From: an uncultured Clostridia bacterium
Lineage (GTDB): Bacteria; Bacillota; Clostridia; TANB77; CAG-508
Length of the DNA: 14,060 nucleotides
Direction: 5' to 3'
Assembly: GCA_944393275.1 (NCBI GenBank)
Contig: CALXZQ010000021.1
Span: 1 to 14,060, forward strand
The notes under the pieces were generated by a model. The model did no database searches. It had not been told where the DNA came from and was given only the letters and a program-made list of their open reading frames with translations. Shown here in pieces: positions 7,626 through 13,932 of this stretch (within the stretch, counting starts at the first letter, position 1; the number at the start of each line of letters is the position of its first letter). The position numbers and the translations under genes were made by a program.

Positions 7626-8522
7626 TTAGGTATTTTTATTTAATTCACTAATATCTTTATTTACATATTCAAGAAATTTTTCAGAAGGCTTAGAAAAAAT
7701 TTGATACTTTTTCCAAACAAGAATTAGATTAGCATGCTCACTATTTGAAATAGGTCTAAAACATAAATCTTTATTTGCAGTTGTATCAATCAATTTATCA
7801 AAACATAAAGCATATCCTAAACCTGCCTTTACCATTAAAGCCGCATTAAAAATTAAATTATAAGTTCCAACAATATTTAGATTCTCATAATCTGTTCCAA
7901 TCCAATTAGAAAGACCAGTTTTAACAAGACTTTGTCTAGAGCAGATAAGAGGCTTATTAATAAGATCCTTTGGAGTGATTATATCTTGTTTTGCAAGTTC
8001 ACATTCTTTTTTCATCAATACTCCCCATGTATCATAATATGGTAATTTTAAATAGCCATATTTGGAAATGTTAGCAGGTTCAATTAAAAGTCCAAAATCT
8101 AAAAGACCATTGTCTAGTTTTTCGCAAACATCATCACCATTTCCACTAAAAATGTTATATCTAATATTTGGATAGTCTTCATGTAACTTATTTAGTATGT
8201 TTGCAATAAAGCTCATTCCAAGTGTTTCTCCACCACCAATAAAAATCTCTCCGGAAACATTGTTTGATAAACTAGAAAACTCAGACTCGGTTTTATCCAC
8301 TAAATTAATAATTTCTTCGGCCCTCTTTCTAAAGAGTGTTCCATCTTCTGTTAATGTAATTTTTCTTTTTCCCCTGATAAATAAAATTGTCCCTAGTTCA
8401 TCTTCTAAATCTTTTAATTGCCTTGAAAGTGTAGGTTGTGTAAGATGTAATACCTCGGCCGCATTTGAAATATTTTCTTCTCTTGCAACAGCAAGAAAAT
8501 ATTTTAAGACTCTAATTTCCAT
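7626..8522 (-). CDS. LysR-family transcriptional regulator
   Basis: The protein is a full-length LysR regulator of 298 residues. Residues 1-60 form the winged HTH (MEIRVLKYFLAVAREENIS, then AAEVLHLTQPTLSRQLKDLE), followed by the linker helix and a periplasmic-binding-like effector domain (about 90-295). These proteins act as tetramers that bind next to the divergent promoter and respond to a small molecule. The gene is back to back with the four-gene operon starting at 8686, the classic arrangement for its target. The shared 163-base spacer holds both promoters and an inverted repeat suited to it. The start is set by a consensus AGGAGG (8535-8530 on minus). The effector is unknown; the N terminus resembles the CynR/YwbI/GltC-type group only in general terms. 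Confidence 0.92.
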   Translation of the reverse strand: MEIRVLKYFLAVAREENISNAAEVLHLTQPTLSRQLKDLEDELGTILFIRGKRKITLTEDGTLFRKRAEEIINLVDKTESEFSSLSNNVSGEIFIGGGETLGMSFIANILNKLHEDYPNIRYNIFSGNGDDVCEKLDNGLLDFGLLIEPANISKYGYLKLPYYDTWGVLMKKECELAKQDIITPKDLINKPLICSRQSLVKTGLSNWIGTDYENLNIVGTYNLIFNAALMVKAGLGYALCFDKLIDTTANKDLCFRPISNSEHANLILVWKKYQIFSKPSEKFLEYVNKDISELNKNT

Positions 8523-8567
8523 ATACGAACCTCCTAATTCTAAATATAGATATTTTTAATATTAGAT

Positions 8568-8597
8568 AGTTTATCATTTCTTTATTATACCTGTCAA
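8568..8597 (-). promoter_or_regulatory. Promoter of the LysR gene
   Basis: On minus, a perfect TTGACA (8597-8592), an 18-base spacer and TAAACT (8573-8568) preceded by TGA, an extended -10. It gives a leader of about 40 bases. Confidence 0.65.
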
Positions 8598-8607
8598 GCA
8601 TGATAAA
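8570..8607. promoter_or_regulatory. Candidate LysR operator: 8-bp inverted repeat
   Basis: TTTATCAT (8570-8577) and ATGATAAA (8600-8607) are perfect inverted copies whose centres are 30 bp apart, close to three helical turns. The left arm overlaps the -10 of the lysR promoter and the right arm borders its -35. Both lie upstream of the promoter facing 8686. That fits autorepression plus activation of the divergent operon. Confidence 0.45.
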
Positions 8608-8623
8608 TTATACAAACAAAGTA

Positions 8624-8653
8624 TTGGACATTATGAAAAAGCTTTGCTAAAAT
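8624..8653 (+). promoter_or_regulatory. Promoter of the cyclophilin-like/DUF3737/acetyltransferase/hydrolase operon
   Basis: TTGGAC (8624-8629), an 18-base spacer and TAAAAT (8648-8653) with an extended TGC. The start should be near 8660, ahead of SD AAGGAGAGG (8668-8676) and the ATG at 8686. Confidence 0.65.
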
Positions 8654-8685
8654 ATAAATGTAAAAATAAGGAGAGGTAAAAGGCT

Positions 8686-9279
8686 ATGAAAAATAAAAAA
8701 TATATAGCATTAGCTGTGATTATAATAATTATCATAATAATAGGAATATTTGTTATAATTAATATATTAAATCAAGAAGGAAATTCAAATAAAGATTTAC
8801 AAAGTAGTGAAAATCAGAAACAAATAGATATAACTGGAAATAGTCAAGAAAGCACACAAACAGATGCAGCTAATACTACACAAAATCTAAATGAGGAGAG
8901 TGATAATATGAATAATCAAAACGAAGATATAAAAATAAATTTAATAGTAAAGAATAAAACTTTTAGTGCGACTTTAAATAATAATGAAACTGTAAAACAA
9001 TTAATAGAAATGTTTCCAATGACACTTAATATGAGTGATTTACATTCAAATGAAAAATACAATTATTTAGATACAAATTTAACAACAAATAGTAGTAGAC
9101 CAAATAGAATAAATGCTGGGGATATTAAATTGTATGGGAATAACTGTTTAGTTGTATTTTATGAAGATTTTAGTAATTCATATAGTTACACAGATTTAGG
9201 AAGAGTAGACGATGTGGATGCATTTGTTTCAGAATTAGGAAGAGGAAATGTAACTGTAACATTTGAGTTGGACAATTAA
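8686..9279 (+). CDS. Membrane-anchored cyclophilin-like fold protein
   Basis: The 197 residues comprise a very hydrophobic N-terminal anchor (about 7-27), a Ser/Asn/Gln-rich linker without clear fold (about 28-80), and a C-terminal cyclophilin-like domain (about 82-196). That domain shows the typical order of the bacterial Cyclophil_like family: FSATLNNNETVKQLIEMFP, MTLNMSDL, then EKYNYL, AGDIKLYG, LVVFYEDF and YSYTDLGRV. The fold resembles a peptidyl-prolyl isomerase, but no isomerase activity is established for this family. In related clusters such proteins often neighbour flavodoxins, oxidoreductases and hydrolases (family knowledge). It is the first gene of the four-gene operon, 27 bases before DUF3737. 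An internal ATG (8908, codon 75) with its own SD GAGGAG (8893-8898) could yield a soluble form of about 123 residues. Confidence 0.85.
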   Translation: MKNKKYIALAVIIIIIIIIGIFVIINILNQEGNSNKDLQSSENQKQIDITGNSQESTQTDAANTTQNLNEESDNMNNQNEDIKINLIVKNKTFSATLNNNETVKQLIEMFPMTLNMSDLHSNEKYNYLDTNLTTNSSRPNRINAGDIKLYGNNCLVVFYEDFSNSYSYTDLGRVDDVDAFVSELGRGNVTVTFELDN

Positions 9280-9306
9280 AAATAAGTAAGATTTAGGAGG
9301 TATTTA

Positions 9307-10164
9307 ATGAGGTTTGAAAGTATTATAGAAAATGAAGTTTTTGATGAAGAAAGAGCTTTATATAATTTGAAAGACACAGAAGTAAAACAATGTATTTTTG
9401 CAGGACCAAAAGATGGAGAATCTGTTTTGAAAGAGACAAGAAATATAAGAGTTGTTAATAGTAAATTTTCATTAAGATATCCATTATGGCATGCAAAAAA
9501 ATATGAATTAATACATTCTACTTTTGATGATAAAACAAGAGCACCAATATGGTATTCTGATGATGGACTAATTGCTGATTGCGATTTACAAGGAATAAAA
9601 TTATTAAGAGAATGTAATAATACAGAAATAAAAAATACAAATATTGTTTCACCAGAATTTGGCTGGAAATGTAATAATATAAATGTAGAAGATTGCGAAA
9701 TAGTTTCAGAATATATCTTTTTAGATAGTAAAAATGTCAAATTGAGGAATGTGAAATTTCAAGGTAAATATTCTTTTCAATATATGGAGAATTTAGAAAT
9801 TGAAAACTGCAAATTAGACACAAAAGATGCTTTCTGGCATAGTAAAAATGTAACAGTAAAAGATTCTATTGTTAAAGGAGAGTATCTTGCATGGTTTTCA
9901 GAGAATCTAACACTTATTAATTGTAAAATAATAGGAACACAACCATTATGTTATTGTAAAAATCTTAAACTTATAAATTGTACAATGGAGGATACAGACT
10001 TAGCTTTTGAATATTCTGAAGTTGAAGCAGATATAAAAGGAAATGTAGTATCAATCAAAAATCCAAAATTAGGAACAATAACAGTAGATTCTGTTGGAGA
10101 AATTATAAATGAAGATTCTATTATGGAAGTAAAAGGAAAAGTTATTATAAGAGAAAATTCTTAA
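9307..10164 (+). CDS. DUF3737 family protein, right-handed beta-helix-like
   Basis: The 285-residue protein matches the DUF3737 pattern along its length: ERALYNL near the start, DGESVLKET, LRYPLWHAKK, ARAPIWYSDD-like TRAPIWYSDD, DAFWHSKNVTVKDS, GEYLAWFSENLTLINC and DLAFEYSEVEADI near the end. Every 20-25 residues it repeats a short unit of the type N-[LV]-x-[IL]-x-[ND]-C/S, e.g. ENLEIENCKL, KNVTVKDSIV, ENLTLINCKI, KNLKLINCTM. This predicts a parallel beta-helix related to pectate-lyase or pentapeptide-like solenoids. There is no signal peptide, so it is cytosolic. No function is established; family members commonly sit near LysR regulators, cyclophilin-like proteins and O-acetyltransferases. 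It has a perfect SD AGGAGGT (9295-9301) and is 25 bases from the next gene, so it is co-transcribed. Confidence 0.88.
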   Translation: MRFESIIENEVFDEERALYNLKDTEVKQCIFAGPKDGESVLKETRNIRVVNSKFSLRYPLWHAKKYELIHSTFDDKTRAPIWYSDDGLIADCDLQGIKLLRECNNTEIKNTNIVSPEFGWKCNNINVEDCEIVSEYIFLDSKNVKLRNVKFQGKYSFQYMENLEIENCKLDTKDAFWHSKNVTVKDSIVKGEYLAWFSENLTLINCKIIGTQPLCYCKNLKLINCTMEDTDLAFEYSEVEADIKGNVVSIKNPKLGTITVDSVGEIINEDSIMEVKGKVIIRENS

Positions 10165-10189
10165 AAAACAATAGAATAAGGAGAGTTTT

Positions 10190-10753
10190 ATGGAATTACA
10201 AGAATTTATACAGGAAATGAACAGTGGTAAAAAAGTAAAAGCAAACTCAGAATTACATATAAAAATGCAAGAACTTTCACAAGAAGCCTTAAAGATAACA
10301 TCAGAATTAAATAGCAATTACCATACACCTGAAGAAATAAGAGCTATTATGTCCCAATTGACAGGAAAAGAGATAGATAAAACATTTGCTCTATTTCCAC
10401 CATTTTATACAGATTGTGGCAAAAATTTAAAGATTGGGAAAAATGTATTTATTAATAGTGGTTGTAAGTTCCAAGATCAAGGAGGAATTACAATTGGTGA
10501 TGGAACTCTTATTGGACACAATGTAGTTCTAGCTACTCTAAACCATGATTTTATTCCCGATAATCGAGCCAATATTACTTCTGCTCCAATTATTATAGGT
10601 AAAAATGTATGGATAGGGTCAAATTCAACAATACTTCCTGGTGTTACAATAGGAGATGGAGCAGTAATTGCGGCAGGTGCAGTTGTATCAAAAAATGTAA
10701 AGGAAAATACAGTGGTAGGTGGAGTCCCAGCAAGAGTGATTAAACAAATATAA
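10190..10753 (+). CDS. Sugar O-acetyltransferase (maltose/galactoside acetyltransferase-like)
   Basis: Acetyl-CoA-dependent O-acetyltransferase of the Maa/LacA/NodL group, 187 residues. Residues 1-55 correspond to the helical Mac domain, although the usual PxLxxxR-type opening is altered. Residues 70-187 form the left-handed beta-helix of hexapeptide repeats (LKIGKNVFINSG, ITIGDGTLIGHNV, IIIGKNVWIGSNSTILPGVTIGDGAVIAAGAVV), ending in VVGGVPARVIKQI. His119 in LNHD is the catalytic histidine equivalent to His115 of LacA. Such enzymes form trimers in the cytosol and acetylate the 6-hydroxyl of sugars or glycosides; which acceptor is used here is unknown. It has a clear SD (AAGGAGA, 10178-10184). 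The operon position links it to DUF3737 and the hydrolase, so acetylation followed by hydrolysis of a common compound is conceivable but unproven. Confidence 0.9.
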   Translation: MELQEFIQEMNSGKKVKANSELHIKMQELSQEALKITSELNSNYHTPEEIRAIMSQLTGKEIDKTFALFPPFYTDCGKNLKIGKNVFINSGCKFQDQGGITIGDGTLIGHNVVLATLNHDFIPDNRANITSAPIIIGKNVWIGSNSTILPGVTIGDGAVIAAGAVVSKNVKENTVVGGVPARVIKQI

Positions 10754-10777
10754 AATAAATAGAAAGAAGGTAAAATT

Positions 10778-11767
10778 ATGGAGGAAAAATTAAACTTAGT
10801 TCAAGAATGGGATAAAACATTCCCAAAAAGTGAGAATGTAAATCATAGAAAGGTAACATTCCATAATCGTTATGGAATAACTTTAGCAGCAGATTTATAT
10901 GAACCAAAAGAATATGAAGAAAAGCTTGCAGCGATTGCTGTATGTGGACCATTTGGAGCAGTAAAAGAACAAGCTTCTGGATTATATGCACAGAATATGG
11001 CAGAAAGAGGATTTTTGACAATCGCATTTGATCCATCATATACTGGAGAAAGTGGAGGACTACCACGATATATGGCATCTCCAGATATAAATACAGAAGA
11101 TTTTCAAGCAGCAGTAGATTTCTTATCAATACAAGAGAATGTTGATTCAGAAAAAATTGGTATAATTGGAATTTGTGGCTGGGGAGGAATGGCTTTAAAT
11201 ACAGCAGCAATAGATACTAGAATAAAAGCAACTGTTGCATCTACAATGTACGATATGAGTAGAGTGGGAGCAAATGGATATTTTGATGCAAACAACAATG
11301 AAGAAGAAAGGCATAAACTTCGTGTTTTATATAATACACAAAGAACAGAGGATTATAAAACAGGCACATATAAAAGAGCTGGAGGAGTAGTAGATCCGCT
11401 TCCAGAAGATGCTCCATTTTTTGTAAAAGATTATTATGATTATTATAAAACTAATCGTGGGTATCACAAAAGATCATTAAATTCAAATGATGGTTGGAAT
11501 GTAACAGGAACAATGTCATTTATGAATATACCTATTTTAAAATATACAAATGAAATTCGTAGCAGTGTTTTAGTAATACATGGAGAGAAAGCACACTCAT
11601 GTTACATGAGCAAAGACGCTTTTAAAAATATGACAGAAAATAGCAATTATAAAGATAACAAAGAATTAATGATTATACCAAATGCCGTTCATACTGATTT
11701 GTATGATAAAGTAGATATTATTCCTTTTGATAAAATAGAAAAATTCTTCAAAGATAATTTAAAATAA
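10778..11767 (+). CDS. YcjY-like alpha/beta hydrolase with Cys nucleophile
   Basis: This 329-residue protein lacks a signal peptide and has the alpha/beta-hydrolase core. Features are strand and oxyanion region (AIAVCGPFGAVKEQ, about 53-65), GFLTIAFDPSYTGESGG (78-94), the nucleophile elbow G131-I-C133-G-W-G, VLVIHGEKAHS (265-275) and a final histidine in NAVHTDLYD (His305). The elbow carries Cys rather than Ser, as in dienelactone hydrolases. The flanking residues (ICGWGGMALN, STMYDMSR, ANGY) are those of the YcjY-like subgroup, where this Cys is usual. It is therefore probably a hydrolase of lactones, thioesters or small esters in the cytosol, but the substrate is unknown. It closes the operon: 24 bases after the acetyltransferase, SD AGAAGG, then a long hairpin 37 bases after its stop. 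Confidence 0.86.
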   Translation: MEEKLNLVQEWDKTFPKSENVNHRKVTFHNRYGITLAADLYEPKEYEEKLAAIAVCGPFGAVKEQASGLYAQNMAERGFLTIAFDPSYTGESGGLPRYMASPDINTEDFQAAVDFLSIQENVDSEKIGIIGICGWGGMALNTAAIDTRIKATVASTMYDMSRVGANGYFDANNNEEERHKLRVLYNTQRTEDYKTGTYKRAGGVVDPLPEDAPFFVKDYYDYYKTNRGYHKRSLNSNDGWNVTGTMSFMNIPILKYTNEIRSSVLVIHGEKAHSCYMSKDAFKNMTENSNYKDNKELMIIPNAVHTDLYDKVDIIPFDKIEKFFKDNLK

Positions 11768-11804
11768 TAAATAAAAAATAAAGATAAATACCTTTTTATT
11801 TCTG

Positions 11805-11849
11805 GGAAATTATTTTATACTAAAATAGTGTAAAGTAATTTCCTATTTT
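11805..11849 (+). terminator. Long hairpin ending the four-gene operon
   Basis: A 16-bp stem (11805-11820 with 11828-11843), with two G-U pairs and a 7-base loop, is followed by TATTTTG and, further on, a run of seven T (11857-11863). It is the strongest structure after the hydrolase gene and probably terminates the operon. The tail is not a clean U-tract, so some read-through is possible. Confidence 0.65.
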
Positions 11850-12074
11850 GTATGTTATTTTTTTACAAGAAGCCTAATAAAATTCGTTGAACTGCATTCA
11901 GAATTAATAATAGAAGGCTTAGAAAAGTTATTAATGAAAAAGATTTTAATACAAAGAAGACATAATAACAGTACAATAATAGATATCTTAAATTTATCCG
12001 CATCAAATTGGAAACTTGATAAAGGTACTCCAGAAAGTGATTTGGTACAGTTTAGTATTAGTGGATTGTATTGA
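11829..12074 (+). pseudogene. Orphan coding remnant, unrecognised (possible small ORF at 11934)
   Basis: The 390 bases between the hydrolase and the EamA gene contain, besides the hairpin, one frame open from 11829 to TGA at 12072-12074. Its translation looks protein-like: LIKFVELHSELIIEGLEKLL, then MKKILIQRRHNNSTIIDILN and SASNWKLDKGTPESDLVQFS. The only ATG in frame is at 11934 (46 residues) and has no SD. The upstream frame is closed by TAG at 11826 and enters the terminator. The C-terminal half is polar and complex, unlike random translated AT-rich spacer. The best reading is the 3' end of a decayed or deleted gene. I do not recognise the family. Confidence 0.4.
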
Positions 12075-12113
12075 AATAGCTTGTTGGATGTATATCTAAT
12101 AAATTAAATGTGA

Positions 12114-12139
12114 AAAATATTAAATAAAATTAATATTTT
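12114..12139 (+). repeat. AT-only inverted repeat just before the EamA ribosome site
   Basis: AAAATATTA (12114-12122) and TAATATTTT (12131-12139) form a perfect 9-bp stem with an 8-base loop, ending one base before the SD GAAGGAG (12141-12147). It could be an operator, a weak RNA structure affecting translation, or chance in A/T-only sequence. Confidence 0.35.
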
Positions 12140-12157
12140 AGAAGGAGAAATAATAAA

Positions 12158-13015
12158 ATGTGGATTTTATATGCTTTTGGTTCAGCTTTCTTTGCAGGAA
12201 TAACTGCAATATTAGCAAAGATAGGAATTAAAAATGTAGATTCTAATTTAGCAACAGCTATAAGAACAGTAGTAATTTTAATTTTTTCTTGGATAATGGT
12301 TTTTATAGTTGGATCACTTAATACAGTAGTAAACTTATCCAGTAAAACAATAGTCTTTTTAATATTATCAGGGTTATCAACTGGAATGTCATGGCTATGC
12401 TATTTTAAAGCATTGCAATTAGGAAATGTAAATAAAGTAACACCAATAGACAAGTCAAGTACAATCTTAACAATGATACTGGCTATGATTTTTCTAGGAG
12501 AAAGTATTACAGGTTTAAAAATAATTTCAATTATCTTAATCGGTGTTGGTACTTATTTAATGATAGAGAAAAAAGATGATGATAGACAAGCAAAAGATAA
12601 TAAATGGTTAATATATGCATTTGGCTCAGCTATATTTGCAAGCTTGACATCAATCTTAGGAAAAGTAGGAATAGAAAATGTTGAATCTAATTTAGGAACA
12701 GCCATAAGAACAGTAGTTGTATTTATTATGGCTTGGATAGTGGTATTTGTTACAAAGAAGCAAGGAGAAGTAAAAAATATAGATAAAAAAAGTTGGAAAT
12801 TTTTATTATTGTCTGGATTAACAACAGGATTATCTTGGTTATGTTATTATAAGGCATTACAAAATGGACCAGCAAGTATTGTTGTTCCAATAGATAAGTT
12901 AAGTATATTAATAACGATTGCTTTTTCTTATGTAATATTAAAAGAAAAATTAAAGAGGAAATCAATAATAGGATTAATTTTAATTGTAGCCGGAACATTA
13001 TTGTTATTGGTTTAA
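12158..13015 (+). CDS. EamA-family (DMT superfamily) transporter with two near-identical halves
   Basis: An integral membrane protein of 285 residues with ten predicted segments, five in each EamA repeat. Repeat 1 spans about 2-137 and repeat 2 about 150-285, joined by the charged linker EKKDDDRQAKDNK (137-149). EamA proteins are drug/metabolite exporters or permeases; the substrate cannot be told. The halves are unusually alike: over the 38 residues starting at Trp2 and Trp150 I count 27 identities, and both share AFGSA, KxGIxNVxSNL, TAIRTVV, LSGLxTGxSWLCYxKALQ and PIDK. This matches a family of single-repeat, about 140-residue EamA proteins, so the gene probably arose by tandem duplication and fusion of such a gene. 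A strong SD precedes the ATG, and a palindromic terminator follows. It lies after the LysR operon but is separated from it by a terminator and a remnant. Confidence 0.9.
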   Translation: MWILYAFGSAFFAGITAILAKIGIKNVDSNLATAIRTVVILIFSWIMVFIVGSLNTVVNLSSKTIVFLILSGLSTGMSWLCYFKALQLGNVNKVTPIDKSSTILTMILAMIFLGESITGLKIISIILIGVGTYLMIEKKDDDRQAKDNKWLIYAFGSAIFASLTSILGKVGIENVESNLGTAIRTVVVFIMAWIVVFVTKKQGEVKNIDKKSWKFLLLSGLTTGLSWLCYYKALQNGPASIVVPIDKLSILITIAFSYVILKEKLKRKSIIGLILIVAGTLLLLV

Positions 13016-13062
13016 AAAATAAGCCTAAAAAGATTTAGAAAAAATAATATTTATAATTTTGC

Positions 13063-13090
13063 TAAGAGTAATTATTAATTACTCTTATTT
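13063..13090 (+). terminator. Palindromic hairpin after the EamA gene
   Basis: A perfect 25-base palindrome (arms 13063-13074 and 13076-13087) folds into a stem of about 11 bp and is followed by TTT. The U-tract is short. It is the only terminator-like structure after the EamA gene. Confidence 0.6.
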
Positions 13091-13098
13091 GTAAGTAA

Positions 13099-13133
13099 AC
13101 CGTAGGTGTGTTTTTCAAAAATAAACCTATGGT
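13099..13133. promoter_or_regulatory. Inverted repeat upstream of the XRE gene, candidate operator
   Basis: ACCGTAGGT (13099-13107) and ACCTATGGT (13125-13133) are inverted with one imperfect pair (G-U as RNA). The T-rich and A-rich inner parts can extend the stem. It has more G+C than its surroundings and lies 54 bases before the XRE start. It could be an operator or a second terminator without a U-tract. Confidence 0.35.
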
Positions 13134-13186
13134 ATATGGAATATATATAATTTTTATGCTAGATTGTTAATAAAGAGGTGGTAAGT

Positions 13187-13699
13187 ATGGATAAGGTGAA
13201 AATAGGCCAATTTATTTCAAATTGTAGAAAAAATAAAAAACTAACTCAAGAACAATTAGCTGAAAAATTAAATATAAGTAAAAATGCAGTTAGTAAATGG
13301 GAAAGAGGTATTTGCTTAATGGATATGTCACTTTTAAAGCCATTAAGTGAAATACTAGGCGTTAGTGTAAATGATATTTTGTCAGGTGAAAAAATACCAG
13401 AAGATAAGATAAAAGAAAAATCAGAGGAAAATCTTATAAAATTATCTGAGTTTAATCACTATAAAAGTGTTACTATTGGAACTATATTTGTATTAATAAT
13501 AATTACAATTATTATTATATATTCTCTTATTAAAAATATAGAATGTTCTGGTTATACAGCCTTACTATTTGGATTCTCAGCAGTTATTTATTTCTATAAA
13601 TATAAACAAAATAATGATAAGACACTATTATTTTATGCTTGCTGTATGATTATTGCGTTTATTGTAAATTTTATTGCTTTTATACTATCAACAATATAA
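13187..13699 (+). CDS. XRE-family regulator with three C-terminal membrane segments
   Basis: Residues 5-62 form a Cro/CI-type HTH (QFISNCRKNKKLTQEQLAEKL, ISKNAVSKWERG, LLKPLSEILGVSVNDIL). After a charged linker (about 67-92) come three hydrophobic segments (about 93-116, 121-137 and 147-168). The protein (170 residues) is thus a membrane-tethered DNA-binding protein, a form common in Clostridia and often of unknown signal. I chose ATG 13187, because SD AGAGGTGG (13174-13181) ends 5 bases before it; an in-frame GTG at 13178 lies inside that SD. It may sense a membrane or cell-envelope condition; no partner gene is adjacent apart from the EamA transporter upstream. Cys151 and Cys152 lie at the start of the third segment. 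Confidence 0.86.
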   Translation: MDKVKIGQFISNCRKNKKLTQEQLAEKLNISKNAVSKWERGICLMDMSLLKPLSEILGVSVNDILSGEKIPEDKIKEKSEENLIKLSEFNHYKSVTIGTIFVLIIITIIIIYSLIKNIECSGYTALLFGFSAVIYFYKYKQNNDKTLLFYACCMIIAFIVNFIAFILSTI

Positions 13700-13798
13700 A
13701 TTACAATTAATATATAGATAAAATTAAAAAATATATAAATAGGCGAAAATATATACAATTCACATTGTCGTATACAAAAAATATTTATTAAAAAATAC

Positions 13799-13827
13799 TA
13801 CACAAATACAAAAAATTGTGATAAAAT
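13799..13827 (+). promoter_or_regulatory. Candidate promoter of yebC
   Basis: TAAAAT (13822-13827) with extended TGA and a weak TACACA (13799-13804) 17 bases upstream. The start near 13834 leaves a leader of about 100 bases. That leader contains complementary TTAATGG (13844-13850) and CCATTAA (13886-13892). Confidence 0.45.
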
Positions 13828-13932
13828 AAATTGGAATTTTTGCTTAATGGACAAAAGAAATATGAATCAAGAGTTTAGTTTAAGCCCATTAAAAGGATAA
13901 AATAAAGAGAAAAATTTAAAGGAGGAGAGAAA

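Noticed and set aside
9276..9740. Open frame of 154 codons on the minus strand
   Set aside because: It lies entirely antisense to the first half of the well-supported DUF3737 gene, its translation is Ser/Phe/Leu-rich mirror sequence, and no SD or promoter serves it.
10776..11210. Open frame of 144 codons on the minus strand
   Set aside because: Antisense to the YcjY-like hydrolase; Leu/His-rich low-complexity translation without any recognisable domain.
13178..13186. GTG start for the XRE regulator
   Set aside because: The GTG lies inside the SD of the better placed ATG at 13187.
13755..13775. ACAAT-TCAC-ATTGT with flanking TATAC in the XRE-yebC gap
   Set aside because: Only 5-bp arms, with flanks shifted by a base; not enough to call an operator in such AT-rich DNA.
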